Both the position numbers and the translations under genes were made by a program. The notes beneath the pieces were generated by a model, which did no database searches, was not told the DNA's origin, and saw nothing but the letters and a program-made list of their open reading frames with translations. Shown here in pieces: positions 9,762 to 18,318 of a stretch of DNA of 39,037 nucleotides. The stretch's first letter is position 1; every line of letters starts with the position of its first letter. The DNA comes from a virus: positions 1 through 39,037 of IMG/VR virus record IMGVR_UViG_3300037069_000794; one strand, given 5' to 3'.

Positions 9762-9784
9762 GAAAATGCGCTTGCTGGGCAAGC
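9762..9784 (-). terminator. Short hairpin terminator after nozzle gene
   Basis: The minus strand has the perfect 6-bp stem GCTTGC/GCAAGC with a 3-base loop, followed by GCATTTTCTCC. The T-run is only four bases, so termination may be weak. It starts 6 bp after the stop of the nozzle gene and is followed at once by motif copy B. Confidence 0.5.
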
Positions 9785-9789
9785 CTTCA

Positions 9790-12318
9790 TTAGTCACCCA
9801 GAACATCGAATTTGGGTAGGATGGCCAGAATCGTCATTGGGAGCGGCTGAAGCTGCCGGATATTGACATCAGCGGTTCGCCCAAAATTACCCGATAACGT
9901 GAGCTCAACCTCCCCTGAAAACACATTTGGAGACTGATCCATAACCGAATTGTGATCCCTGAAAACTATGGGATCAAAAACCCCTGGGGCCGATTCAAAT
10001 TCACCGCCCAAGCTGTTGTAAAGGCGAAGGTCGGCCCGGTGCATCCGGTAATGTCGCCCTTGGTCGGTTCCGCCCTGCATCTGGCCGATTGAAACCGATG
10101 TCGGCTTGATATAGGAGGCGTATTGCAACCCGATTTGCACCACGGATGCCGATATTTGAAGCGTAACCGATCCACCGGTAACGACCAAGCTAGGGTGAAC
10201 GGCCCCGTCTGCCAGGATGCTCACGGTCTGGCCTTCGAGATGATCCAACCCCGTCCAAGTCAACCCGTCCACGCTGGCAGCGTTTGTCGTGGTTGAATCC
10301 ACGTAAAGCCACGCCGTTTTATTGTTTAGGTCGATGGTGTCCCGGTAATCAGGATCGAACCGCTCCACAAATCGCTTGGTCTGTCCATTGATAAACCGAT
10401 TTGCTATCACCCAAACCTCATCCCCGGTGTTTGCCCCGTAGATGGTAGCCACGCTCTCAAAAGTCCCCTGCGTGGTATGTCGATGCCATCCTACCACGTT
10501 TTGGTTGCGGTCGTAGGTCATCCCAATGAGCACCCCGTTGCCGGTGATGCACCAGAGGATTGAATCGAATTGCTGTTGGTAGGCGTGCTGTACGATTCCG
10601 CCTGCGGTGATGTGGTCGCTTAAAAGAGTCAGGTCTTGAGAAATGAACCCGTCAATCTGCCAGTTATAGACCATCTCCTGCATCTTTCGCCCGTGGCGTT
10701 GGACGTAGAGAACGGCATTGTTCACCAAGACAGCCGGGAGATAAGCGCTACCGTACCGGCTTTGTCGTCTGGCATCGAGGTTGGTAGGCGTCAAAGCGGA
10801 GGATGAACCGGACGGCGCAAGAATGTATTCATCGCCGCTGGTGCCAATCACCAAGTTTTGTTTGAAACTGATCAGCCAGTTAATGACATTTTGCTCCACG
10901 GTCGATAGGGTAAGATTGAGCCCGCTATCGTCAAAGGTGGTGATCAGGAAGTTTTCAAAGTCGCCAATCACGCTGCCCCAAACCGTCACCGCATGGGCGG
11001 AATTTCCCCCGAAGAAAAGCCGTTGCTGATGGAGTACCACCGAACGGGGGAATCCGCGCCTGGTAGACCATTCACCTTCTGCCCATTGTGTCGTCGGAGT
11101 GCCTGCCCCGGCTGCGTAAAGGTCTTTTACTGAATCAGCCGTCGCAACGGTATTCGCAACCGTGGAAATTACGCCTGAGCCGGTGTAAGAGGCGTAGGTG
11201 ACATTCACCACGAAATGGCTTGAATCGACCACGCTCGCAACGTATTGCGTGCCGTTCAAGGCAATAGGAGTTGTTACCCCTGAAATGCTGATCACCTGCC
11301 CCGGCTGTAGCCCGTGTGCCGTGGCGTTGATGTTGCAGAAGCTTCCTGTGAAAGAAGCAATGCCCGTGATATTCACCGTTCGCACCGAAGGAACTGCCGT
11401 GACTTTCACCACGCCGTAAACCGTGGCCTCAACCGCATCGAGATAAGCATACGTCGGGGCCGTTGAGGAGGAGTGATTGGTCATCGTGACCCGCATCAGG
11501 GCCTCTTTCTCCTGCACCCCGGTCGTCGTAATGTTCCGGTCGCTGTCGCCATCAAAGGAGCGCACAGTTTCCCATGTGGTCCCCTTGTCGTAGCTGGCTT
11601 GAACCGCTACCGTCCCTTTCCAGACTCCGGTCGTGGTAAACTCCCAAGTGCCAAGCACGCTGATATTTGACCCGCTGCCATTGGCGGTTAATGCGATCTT
11701 AGAGGTAGTGGAACTGCGTTCATTGCCAATCCGGTAATATCCCCCAACGTCGCCCGGGTCGAAAATCGCGCTGCTGGCCGCAATGGTGATCCCGGTTCCG
11801 GTGGTCGCGCTGGGCGTTACGGTGGTATTTGTAACGTTCTCATCCCGAAATGCGGGGTAATCCCAACTCACGATTGAAAGCGTCCAATTCGTATCAGCCA
11901 GCCTGGAAAGCTTGTAAACGGGGTAATTCGCGTGCGCGATATACATCACGTCATTGATCTGGCAATATTGAAGCTGGAAAAGGTCTGCCGCCAGATAAGG
12001 AGAGGCGATTTCATACGGCACACTCGCAACCTGTACTTGAGCCCCGTTGGAATAGAACCGAACGTACTGATTTCCGAACTCCAAAACGAAATTCGTGGTA
12101 ATCGAGAAATTGAACCCGATCAGGCGAACGGCTTTGGTTGAGTCCTTAACCTCGGAAATGAATTCCGTTCCCGGCCTGCGGTTGATGCCCCCATAAGGCA
12201 TCACGATAAAGTTCTCAAGTCTGCGGCAACCGCTATTGTACTTGTCGAGGTCCACCCGCGACCAAAGGCGAGGGGAAAGCTCCCCGGTGTTGAAGCTTTG
12301 TAGGATCGAATTGATCAT
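9790..12318 (-). CDS. Tail nozzle protein (T7 gp12 / tail tubular B-like)
   Basis: The protein has 842 residues. The N-terminus, SFNTGELSPRLWSRVDLDKY followed by a Cys-Arg step and a GGINRRPGTEF stretch at about residues 43-53, is the signature of podovirus tail-tube nozzle proteins. The rest is beta-rich with inserted Ig-like or propeller-like segments, and there are repeated aromatic QRLFFGG and QSRYGSAYL motifs in the middle. It would form the hexameric nozzle below the adaptor and hold the fibres. Its ATG overlaps the stop codon of the adaptor gene at 12318, and the two are neighbours in most T7-like genomes. The length is close to that of gp12 (about 790 residues). Confidence 0.85.
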   Translation of the reverse strand: MINSILQSFNTGELSPRLWSRVDLDKYNSGCRRLENFIVMPYGGINRRPGTEFISEVKDSTKAVRLIGFNFSITTNFVLEFGNQYVRFYSNGAQVQVASVPYEIASPYLAADLFQLQYCQINDVMYIAHANYPVYKLSRLADTNWTLSIVSWDYPAFRDENVTNTTVTPSATTGTGITIAASSAIFDPGDVGGYYRIGNERSSTTSKIALTANGSGSNISVLGTWEFTTTGVWKGTVAVQASYDKGTTWETVRSFDGDSDRNITTTGVQEKEALMRVTMTNHSSSTAPTYAYLDAVEATVYGVVKVTAVPSVRTVNITGIASFTGSFCNINATAHGLQPGQVISISGVTTPIALNGTQYVASVVDSSHFVVNVTYASYTGSGVISTVANTVATADSVKDLYAAGAGTPTTQWAEGEWSTRRGFPRSVVLHQQRLFFGGNSAHAVTVWGSVIGDFENFLITTFDDSGLNLTLSTVEQNVINWLISFKQNLVIGTSGDEYILAPSGSSSALTPTNLDARRQSRYGSAYLPAVLVNNAVLYVQRHGRKMQEMVYNWQIDGFISQDLTLLSDHITAGGIVQHAYQQQFDSILWCITGNGVLIGMTYDRNQNVVGWHRHTTQGTFESVATIYGANTGDEVWVIANRFINGQTKRFVERFDPDYRDTIDLNNKTAWLYVDSTTTNAASVDGLTWTGLDHLEGQTVSILADGAVHPSLVVTGGSVTLQISASVVQIGLQYASYIKPTSVSIGQMQGGTDQGRHYRMHRADLRLYNSLGGEFESAPGVFDPIVFRDHNSVMDQSPNVFSGEVELTLSGNFGRTADVNIRQLQPLPMTILAILPKFDVLGD

Positions 12319-12920
12319 CAGAATGACCCGAAGCCAAATCGGGCATTAACAAGATCACTATTGACCCAAGGCAGCTTGCGCTTGTCGTGGTTCTCCATGC
12401 CGTCAATGCGCTTGGCCAGGGGCGCAAGGATCTGCTGATACTCGGTAAGGAACGCCTGCCCCTGTTCGCGTGAACCCGTCAGGGTGGTGACGAGCTCAGA
12501 AGCCAGAAGCACCGAGAACGCCTTTACAAAGAGCGGATCAAAAAGCGTGCTATCGACAACCCGATAAATATAAAGCAGCTCAATCGTGTCTTGATCGGTC
12601 AAAAGCTGGTTGCCCTCGATCACCCAATTATCATCGGCCTGATAAGACTCCCATTCATTCACGCGGACCTCACGAATGAAGTCGGCGGGAAGCTGGAAAG
12701 CGTTGCTCCAACCGAAGGCAGGAGCGGCGGAAAGCTTGGTGAGGGTCTGTCGCTGCTTGGCGAAGTTCCAAGTATGCGAGCGTAGAACCTCATCACGGGT
12801 CGGCTCGTAGAACAGCTTGCAAAACCGGGCCTGCTGGCTCGCATCGTCAATGGACATAATGCGAGATTCCCCGAGGCGCCCAAGGGCGAGATTGCAGATT
12901 GTAACAACGTCTACGGCCAT
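12318..12920 (-). CDS. Tail adaptor protein (T7 gp11 / tail tubular A-like)
   Basis: The protein has 200 residues. The opening VDVVTICNLALGRLGESRI and the following FCKLFYEPTRDEVLRSHTWNFAKQR pattern are typical of podovirus gatekeeper or tail tubular A proteins, which form the dodecameric ring between portal and nozzle. The C-terminal SDLVNARFGFG tail also fits. It lies after the capsid and decoration genes and overlaps the nozzle gene by one base, the usual order in these phages. Confidence 0.85.
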   Translation of the reverse strand: MAVDVVTICNLALGRLGESRIMSIDDASQQARFCKLFYEPTRDEVLRSHTWNFAKQRQTLTKLSAAPAFGWSNAFQLPADFIREVRVNEWESYQADDNWVIEGNQLLTDQDTIELLYIYRVVDSTLFDPLFVKAFSVLLASELVTTLTGSREQGQAFLTEYQQILAPLAKRIDGMENHDKRKLPWVNSDLVNARFGFGSF

Positions 12921-12949
12921 GGGAATTTAGGTGATGGTTTATTTGGAAT

Positions 12950-12984
12950 ACCGGGCTGGACGCCCATCAAACGCCCAACCCGGT
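12950..12984 (-). other. Strong GC hairpin after decoration gene
   Basis: An imperfect inverted repeat of 13-base arms (ACCGGGTTGGGCG on the minus strand, with G-U pairs to the other arm) encloses a 9-base loop. On the minus strand no T-run follows, so it is more likely a stabilising or processing hairpin at the end of the capsid mRNA than a terminator. On the plus strand it is followed by GATTTTTCCC, which could stop antisense transcripts. Confidence 0.5.
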
Positions 12985-13013
12985 GATTTTTCCCACAAAG
13001 GTTTCGCCTGGGA

Positions 13014-13454
13014 TTAGACGAAATATTCGATGTCAAACACGACTTTCTTTCCAGCCGTGAAAGACCCGCTCGCAAGGCCAATGGCCGCAACGAGCGCCGT
13101 AGCGCCATCAAAGGCAGCTACAGGCAACCCGGCAACCAGCGTAAGAGCGGTAGTGCCAGCAGAGGTAATCCCCACGGCGGTCGCGCTTAAAAGGCCAGCG
13201 GTTGCAACGGTTCCAAGGGTCGCAATCGTCCCGGTGGTTCCGCCGCAGGCTTCCGACCAAATACGGCCCCCGAGAAACTTTGCCCCGTTCGGCAAGGTTC
13301 CGAGGGTGATTGTGTCGGTTGCCACTTCGGTCCCAACGCAAACGTAAGTTGCGCGGAAGACCATTCGGCGGCCAGTTCGCAAGGAACCGTCGATGCGGGT
13401 GTCCCCCCGCGCGCTAGCTTCCTGCACTGCGATGTCAGCATTAAAATTAGCCAT
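13014..13454 (-). CDS. Probable capsid decoration (cement) protein
   Basis: The protein has 146 residues. It is rich in Gly, Ala, Thr and Val, with alternating beta strands and almost no charged residues in the second half. It contains DTITLGTLPNGAKFLGGRIW, a pattern seen in small proteins encoded just after the major capsid gene in podovirus-like phages. No enzyme motif is present. A capsid-surface or cement role is inferred from position, length and beta-rich composition. It lies 29 bp downstream of the capsid gene and has the upstream purine-rich site AAAAGGAG. Confidence 0.6.
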   Translation of the reverse strand: MANFNADIAVQEASARGDTRIDGSLRTGRRMVFRATYVCVGTEVATDTITLGTLPNGAKFLGGRIWSEACGGTTGTIATLGTVATAGLLSATAVGITSAGTTALTLVAGLPVAAFDGATALVAAIGLASGSFTAGKKVVFDIEYFV

Positions 13455-13483
13455 AACTTATAATCTCCTTTTCGTTGGTTGAA

Positions 13484-14386
13484 TTAAGCTTCGGAGCAGG
13501 CGATTTCGACCACTCGTTTTTCTTCCATCCGGGTCGCGCCGAGGCGAGCGGACACGCGCACTTGCAGCGCATGGCTGCGGGTGGGGAGAATGTCCATATA
13601 GGACTTCTTGCCACCGTCCGCGAACTTCAAGGCGCTCTGCGGGTAGGCGTAGCATGAGCGAATCGAGCTAGCCACGGGCATGAGTTCAGTGATGTGGAAG
13701 TAGAAGCCCATGAACGTGGTCACGGAACCTTCTTGCAGCGCCTTCACGTCCGCATAGCGGGTGTTGGCAACCTGATCCACGTTATTGAGAAGATCGTCGA
13801 TTTGCTGCTGAGAGCAGGCAAAAACAACGCGTTCCCCTGGTGCGATTGCTTCGGCCTTGCGCAGAATCGAACGGGCCTTGATCAGCTTGGCGAGGGTTAG
13901 CCCGCTGTTTGATCCGGTCGTGTTCGGAGCCACGAAGTTAACCGCGACTTTCTGCGCACTTGGGAGCGTGGTTCCAGTGGTTCCATCTGCCCCGGTGTAG
14001 GCGGTTCCGCCCAAGGCGAGAGCAATGGATTTATCAACCCGGCGATTGTAGGCCTGCATTGCGGCCCGCATGAACTCCGAGGTTGGCGAACTGACTTCAC
14101 CCAAGAAGGTATCATCCCACTCATCGCGAATGAATGCCTTGTCATAGATGCTGGTACGCAACCAGCGGTCAGGCAAAGCAATGTCGCTTTCAGTGGTGAC
14201 GGCTGCGCGGGTGGTAACGAGATCAAGCTCGGTAGAGTCGATCTGGTTGTATTTCTTTTCCTTGCCGTCGAACGTATCGACTTCAACGGTTTCGCGTAGG
14301 CGGGATTCGGTCTGCTGGACGAGATGTTTCCAAGTCGTATCGAACTTGGTAACGAAATGGTCTGGAATTTGTAAGACTGCGCTCAT
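13484..14386 (-). CDS. Major capsid protein
   Basis: The protein has 300 residues. Features shared with podovirus capsid proteins are the N-terminal ITKFDTTW-like segment, a LRETVEVDTFDGKEKKYNQI strand-and-loop region, the LPDRWLRTS turn, a long helix around the RRVDKSIALALGGTAYTG segment, and a late PTRSHALQVRVSARLGATR strand. It lacks obvious cleavage or prohead-protease features. It lies between the scaffold and the decoration protein, behind its own terminator and motif copy, with a long leader of about 160 bp and a good ribosome site (GAAAGGAG, 8 bp before ATG). This arrangement fits high, separately controlled expression of the most abundant structural protein. Confidence 0.85.
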   Translation of the reverse strand: MSAVLQIPDHFVTKFDTTWKHLVQQTESRLRETVEVDTFDGKEKKYNQIDSTELDLVTTRAAVTTESDIALPDRWLRTSIYDKAFIRDEWDDTFLGEVSSPTSEFMRAAMQAYNRRVDKSIALALGGTAYTGADGTTGTTLPSAQKVAVNFVAPNTTGSNSGLTLAKLIKARSILRKAEAIAPGERVVFACSQQQIDDLLNNVDQVANTRYADVKALQEGSVTTFMGFYFHITELMPVASSIRSCYAYPQSALKFADGGKKSYMDILPTRSHALQVRVSARLGATRMEEKRVVEIACSEA

Positions 14387-14562
14387 TATGAGGGCTCCTT
14401 TCTCTTTCGAGATTTAAGATTTGGTGTGTGGTCCCCCTCGGCTGCCGAGTGTCCGCGCTTGCGGGTCGAAAAACGGCTTTGGGAATGCCGAGTGAGGCCA
14501 AACCTTAAAAAAGGAGCGGGTGTCTTACTCAGGACGGTCTAAGCGCATAGCAAATGAAGCGG

Positions 14563-14574
14563 GGTCGAGTCAAT
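14563..14574 (-). promoter_or_regulatory. Recurrent 12-bp motif, copy C
   Basis: This is an exact copy of ATTGACTCGACC on the minus strand between scaffold and capsid genes. It lies 13 bp after an intrinsic terminator and 176 bp before the capsid ATG. Here a sigma-70 reading is possible: TTGACT, an 18-base gap, then TGCTATGCG as an extended -10. This makes a promoter for the capsid gene plausible. Confidence 0.65.
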
Positions 14575-14586
14575 ACATTCCGGCAT

Positions 14587-14624
14587 AAAAAAGCGCGCCT
14601 ACAGCAACTCGGCTATAGGCGCGC
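14587..14624 (-). terminator. Intrinsic terminator between scaffold and capsid genes
   Basis: The minus strand carries a perfect 9-bp inverted repeat (GCGCGCCTA and TAGGCGCGC), with a further AGC/GCT pairing inside, followed directly by six Ts. It is the best minus-strand intrinsic terminator in the window. It ends the packaging, portal and scaffold transcript 28 bp after the scaffold stop, just before motif copy C. Confidence 0.85.
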
Positions 14625-14651
14625 CCAACAAACAATCTGGTTTTGGTAGGT

Positions 14652-15584
14652 CTACCCGTTCTTAAGCAACTCCTCCACGGTCTTATTGGCTTCCTTGTCG
14701 CCCTTCATGTAGAGCGCATGGAGGCGAAGAATCTCAGGGTCGCTGCTCTTGCCGGTCATAATCGCCATTCCGCGATCTTTTCCGGGTGTGGATGAACCTG
14801 AGAACTCGCCATTGATGAGCTTATCCTCACTCACCATTCCGGCCATGTTCTTTAGCGCAATCACCACGTTAGGATCACTGAGCCCTGGTGAATTTGGATC
14901 AAGTCCAAGGGTCTTAGCTACACGGGTCGCAACCTTGAGATTCGTTTCAAAGTCGCCTTTCCATGCGTCTTGCAGGGTCGCTTTTCCCTTCTCAAGTTCC
15001 TGTTGAAATACCTGCTGTTGGGCGACTCCTCGGGATTGCTCCATGCCGGTGTAGGCCTCGACAAGTTCCTTCATTGCGTCGGGGGTGACGTTGTGCTTGT
15101 GGGCGATCCCGGCGAATGTCTTGCCGAATTCCTCATTCCACTCCATGCCTTCGGGAAGCTTCTCAGGCTTGAGTGTGTAGCCTTCGGGCTTGTCAGGTAT
15201 GCCGATGGCCTTGCGGTAGGCCTCCATCGAGGTTGCGTGATCAGCCTTCTCGGCATCGGTTGCACCGTCCTTGAGTGCGCCGGGGATCTTAATCAGCCCA
15301 TCCATCTTCTTGCCCACAAGCCGCTCGGCGTTGGTTAGGGCCTTGAGCGCGTCAGGAAGGGTCCGATACTTTCCGAGGATCTGCTTGGAGTCTGCGAAAT
15401 CAGGAGGTAGACGGTCCATCCAGCCCTCTTTGAATGCGCCATCGTCGCCAACGTAGCCGGTGTTCGATGGCGTCAGTGAGGGCGTTGGACTTGGCGAAGG
15501 AGACGGTGAGGGGCTTGGGCTGGGCGTAGGTGATGGAGTGGGTGAGGGCGTTGGATCGCCGCTGAGTAATGATGCTTCGGGCAT
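14652..15584 (-). CDS. Capsid assembly scaffold protein
   Basis: The protein has 310 residues, is acidic and Lys/Glu-rich with predicted long helices, and lies directly before the capsid gene. Two blocks mark phage scaffold proteins: WMDRLPPDFADSKQILGKY and the following helix LPDALKALTNAERLVGKKM, then PDKPEGYTLKPEKLPEGMEW. Residues 9-42 are an unusual run of Pro-Ser and Pro-Thr repeats. Scaffold proteins fill the procapsid core during assembly and then leave. The Pro-rich N-terminus is likely unstructured; whether it binds the portal or is removed is unknown. Confidence 0.8.
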   Translation of the reverse strand: MPEASLLSGDPTPSPTPSPTPSPSPSPSPSPSPTPSLTPSNTGYVGDDGAFKEGWMDRLPPDFADSKQILGKYRTLPDALKALTNAERLVGKKMDGLIKIPGALKDGATDAEKADHATSMEAYRKAIGIPDKPEGYTLKPEKLPEGMEWNEEFGKTFAGIAHKHNVTPDAMKELVEAYTGMEQSRGVAQQQVFQQELEKGKATLQDAWKGDFETNLKVATRVAKTLGLDPNSPGLSDPNVVIALKNMAGMVSEDKLINGEFSGSSTPGKDRGMAIMTGKSSDPEILRLHALYMKGDKEANKTVEELLKNG

Positions 15585-15589
15585 GATGG

Positions 15590-15904
15590 TTAGTTTTCTT
15601 GGGTTTCGGTGATGATGGTTACTGCTGACTTCTCCACGTTGCCATCACCGTCTGGGGTTGTGGTTTTCAAGATGGTTTCGACGTGAATAACAACCTGTCG
15701 TTGGCCGTCGCGCTGGGCGGCGCGGTAGGGGTCAAATCCGTTCGGGCCGGGAATGAATGCGGGTGATTCGGTCCCGAATGCCCTGCGAAAGTCCTCAAGC
15801 ACAAGTTGGCCGTCAGTCGTGTTGAAAGTGCGATGGTAGGCGTTAATCAATCGGGCCTTTTCGCGAGCCCTGTCCAAATCGCTCTTGGTGATTGCGTCAC
15901 TCAT
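15590..15904 (-). CDS. Small head-region protein, Bbp19-like
   Basis: The protein has 104 residues. The INAYHRTFNTTDGQLVLEDF segment, a later DPYRAAQRDGQRQVV segment and the conserved Gly-rich loop between them match small proteins found beside the portal in podoviruses such as Bordetella phage BPP-1 (Bbp19). The function is not known. I chose the ATG at 15904 because it overlaps the upstream stop by four bases (ATGA); an ATG 21 bp further up lies inside the previous gene. Confidence 0.6.
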   Translation of the reverse strand: MSDAITKSDLDRAREKARLINAYHRTFNTTDGQLVLEDFRRAFGTESPAFIPGPNGFDPYRAAQRDGQRQVVIHVETILKTTTPDGDGNVEKSAVTIITETQEN

Positions 15905-16179
15905 TTTACCCACTCTCCAACCCAAATAAGGCCGGGTTCGTTGGTTGTTTCGATGGTCATTCCTAACAGCGTCCCATCCTCGAAATAAACATGGTCCTTG
16001 AAGGTTAAAAGCTCTCGGCTAATCAGACAGTTCTTAGGGCTGGTTGCGTGGCCTTTTAGCCAACTTGCGCGGGCAGCAATCACCAGCTTTATCAATGGAT
16101 GGAAATGAGCCATTGCTTCAGCGTCTAGCTCTTGAGCTTCGCTGCTCATTCGATTATGAAGATCCTCAAAAGCACTCAT
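15901..16179 (-). CDS. Hypothetical protein of the portal-scaffold interval
   Basis: The protein has 92 residues. It starts with a helical, acidic segment (FEDLHNRMSSEAQELDAEAM), then a basic helix around residues 30-45, and ends in beta strands (DHVYFEDGTLLGMTI). It overlaps the portal stop and the next gene by four bases on each side, so it is translated with the head genes. I do not recognise the family. Confidence 0.75.
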   Translation of the reverse strand: MSAFEDLHNRMSSEAQELDAEAMAHFHPLIKLVIAARASWLKGHATSPKNCLISRELLTFKDHVYFEDGTLLGMTIETTNEPGLIWVGEWVK

Positions 16180-17843
16180 TTAGCCGCCCCTGAAAGCATT
16201 TGGCCAACGGTGCTCTCTGGTTTGATGTTCCCGGCTTTACCTGCGGCATCGGCCATCTGTTGGGCCTGCTCTATCTGCTGCTGTTGCGCCTGCTGTTGAG
16301 CGCGTTGAGCCCGAACCTGCGCCATCTTGCGCGAATCCATGAGCCAACGGGCCGGTACGTTGTTGTTGCGGGTCGAGTCGCGGAAAGCGGTGTCGAGGTC
16401 GAGATTATCCAGAATTTCAGGACGCGCTTGAATCATCGGTGTCCACATTTCAAGGGTGCGCTCAAACCCGGCGCTCTCAAGGGCCTTAATCGCCAGGGCG
16501 ATGCGGGAAGAGTAATTAACCTTCGGCTCTGGAATAACCGCCCCGGCTGCTGTTGGCATCAAGACTTCGTTTGGAGGTGGAGGAAAGTGTCCACCGCGCA
16601 GAAGGATTGAAAACACCCGCTGCAAAACAGGATTCAGAAACTCCACCGTGAGCCGGGAGAATGATGGTGAAAACTGATCAAGCTTTTCCGCGCTGCGTTC
16701 TGCAACCTCACGGGCCGTCATTTGCCGCTCGATATTGGCGAACATTTGGAAGACGTCGACGTAGAACGCCTTTTCGATGGCTGCGCGGCGAACCTCTGCC
16801 CTGTCCTTTCCGATGTCGTAGCGACCGCCCGTAATCCATTCCTTCGGGATCGCATTGGGCTGGCTGTGGTCAAAATACGTCACCCCATGAGCGCGAAGAT
16901 CAACCGACCCGGCAAATCCTTCAGGCAGCAGAATGCGAGGGAAAGCTGCGATTTCAGCCAGCGCGTCCATCTGCTTTTCGAGGAAATTGAGTTGGCGGGC
17001 CTCAGGTAGCGCCATCCATGACGGCGACCAACCATAAACAGACTTCGACCAGTGAAGGAATCTGGACGCCATGAAGGGCGTTTCATTGAACCCTCCCTCA
17101 CTCAGAAGATGCTTGTTCTTGGAATCCACGTAGCAGGAGGCAACCGGCATATTCTTGCCGTCGCGCAAGCGAGGGTCGTACTCCGAGGGATCGCGAGAAT
17201 AGATGGCGTGGACAATGGTGATTTTTTCCTCAAGTGCATGAGCGTCGTTGGAGTCCAGCTTGTCCTGTTGTTCTTTGTGCAGGTTCTCCTTGCCGAACTT
17301 GAGCGCCATCTGCCGCAAGGTCATGTCGAAGTCACGGTAACAGGTATCAATTCGCCCCTCATCGTCCTCACAAAGCGAGTACCGGCCAAGTTCCCAAGCC
17401 TCAAAGTTGAGCGCGTTTTTCTTGCCCTCGGCTACGAACATGCAGGCAGTTCCAAATCCTCCCCTGTCGAGGTAGAATTCGTGAGCCTCGGTATAGAAGT
17501 TGGATCGAGCCAGTTCGCGCCGTGCAATCTCGGTACAGGCCGCAAACCACTGCTTTGCCTCGTCGCTCTGCAAAAGGTTGTCAGGGCAATCGAAGGTGAA
17601 CCATGCTTGGCCCTGTGGCGTAATCCAAGACATGTGGCCGTTGGAAAGGATCTGATTTGCCCGAATTGCCGTGGAGTCGAAAAGCCGTTGCTCCTTACTC
17701 TGGTCGGGGTACATGCGCTGCGAAAGAATCTCACTCTTTCGGGGCATTACGTAGTTAGCCACATCCTGCCAGAAGGCCATAAAAGGCATTCGGTCGGATT
17801 TCAGTGCCTCGTTGCGCTTAACAATGGAATCTACATCGGCCAT
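16176..17843 (-). CDS. Portal (head-tail connector) protein
   Basis: The protein has 555 residues. It resembles the T7 gp8 type of portal: an N-terminal helix with WQDVANYVMPRKSEI, RLFDSTAIRANQILSNGHMS, a LDRGGFGTACMFV beta segment, the MALPEARQLNFLEKQMDALA helix, and MTAREVAERSAEKLDQFSP before the long C-terminal helix. The last 60 residues are Gln-rich (an AQRAQQQAQQQQ run), typical of a crown or barrel extension. It forms the dodecameric ring through which DNA is packaged. It lies 3 bp after a small proline-rich gene. Confidence 0.9.
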   Translation of the reverse strand: MADVDSIVKRNEALKSDRMPFMAFWQDVANYVMPRKSEILSQRMYPDQSKEQRLFDSTAIRANQILSNGHMSWITPQGQAWFTFDCPDNLLQSDEAKQWFAACTEIARRELARSNFYTEAHEFYLDRGGFGTACMFVAEGKKNALNFEAWELGRYSLCEDDEGRIDTCYRDFDMTLRQMALKFGKENLHKEQQDKLDSNDAHALEEKITIVHAIYSRDPSEYDPRLRDGKNMPVASCYVDSKNKHLLSEGGFNETPFMASRFLHWSKSVYGWSPSWMALPEARQLNFLEKQMDALAEIAAFPRILLPEGFAGSVDLRAHGVTYFDHSQPNAIPKEWITGGRYDIGKDRAEVRRAAIEKAFYVDVFQMFANIERQMTAREVAERSAEKLDQFSPSFSRLTVEFLNPVLQRVFSILLRGGHFPPPPNEVLMPTAAGAVIPEPKVNYSSRIALAIKALESAGFERTLEMWTPMIQARPEILDNLDLDTAFRDSTRNNNVPARWLMDSRKMAQVRAQRAQQQAQQQQIEQAQQMADAAGKAGNIKPESTVGQMLSGAAK

Positions 17844-17846
17844 GAA

Positions 17847-18215
17847 TTACCCCAAAAGCGACTTCTTAGCCGGTGCGTTCGCCCCGCCAGTTTCCCCAGC
17901 TAAGAGCGTGGAACCGATCCCCTTGCGGCTGAGTTGCTGCTTACGGGCATCTAAAGCGGCCTGATCTGCGGCAACAGCGGTCTGAGTGGGAGGCGGCGGG
18001 ATTGGTGGAGGGGGTGGAGGAGGCGCAGGAGGATTCGGGATTTGCTGCGGCTTGGGCGGTGCAGGAGTTCCGCCCTTGAGAAGTCGAAGCGGCATTGTTG
18101 CCGGGGTGATCTTTGGACGAACCCAGCCAAAGCCCTCGGCGGTTGACGGGGTTAGTTCACCGTCCCTTTGTGCAAGGATGGCGAGGAAAGCAAGACAGAC
18201 AAGGAGAAGCAGCAT
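17847..18215 (-). CDS. Membrane-anchored or secreted polyproline protein
   Basis: The protein has 122 residues. It begins with a strongly hydrophobic LLLLVCLAFLAILA segment (residues 2-15), a signal peptide or membrane anchor, followed by a proline-rich linker (residues 51-76, including a run of seven Pro). The C-terminus (ALDARKQQLSRKGIGSTLL then KKSLLG) matches a small soluble protein commonly encoded beside phage portals, here apparently joined to an N-terminal membrane segment. The role is unknown. A ribosome site (AAAGGA) precedes the ATG. The 103-bp gap upstream contains motif copy D. Confidence 0.6.
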   Translation of the reverse strand: MLLLLVCLAFLAILAQRDGELTPSTAEGFGWVRPKITPATMPLRLLKGGTPAPPKPQQIPNPPAPPPPPPPIPPPPTQTAVAADQAALDARKQQLSRKGIGSTLLAGETGGANAPAKKSLLG

Positions 18216-18306
18216 CGTTTTATCCTTTCATAACGGTAAATGCGGAGAGCGTTCTTGCGCTCGAAAGCAACATAGGTGAGCGGGTAGGGGGCAAAAGTAA
18301 AGAAGA

Positions 18307-18318
18307 ATTGACTCGACC
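18307..18318 (+). promoter_or_regulatory. Recurrent 12-bp motif, copy D (reversed)
   Basis: This is an exact copy of ATTGACTCGACC, but on the plus strand, opposite to copies A, B, C and E. It touches the stop codon of the gene ending at 18319. No plus-strand gene follows, so this copy argues against a simple promoter role for the motif, unless it makes an antisense transcript. Confidence 0.5.

Noticed and set aside
16365-16380. A further copy of the recurrent motif (GGTCGAGTCG).
   Set aside because: It lies inside the portal coding sequence, matches only 10 bases and lacks the flanking AAT, so it is likely due to codon use.
17052-17903. A 283-codon open frame on the plus strand opposite the portal gene.
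   Set aside because: It is the reverse frame of a well-supported portal gene, has no family pattern, no ribosome site and no plus-strand neighbours. The same holds for all other long plus-strand frames.
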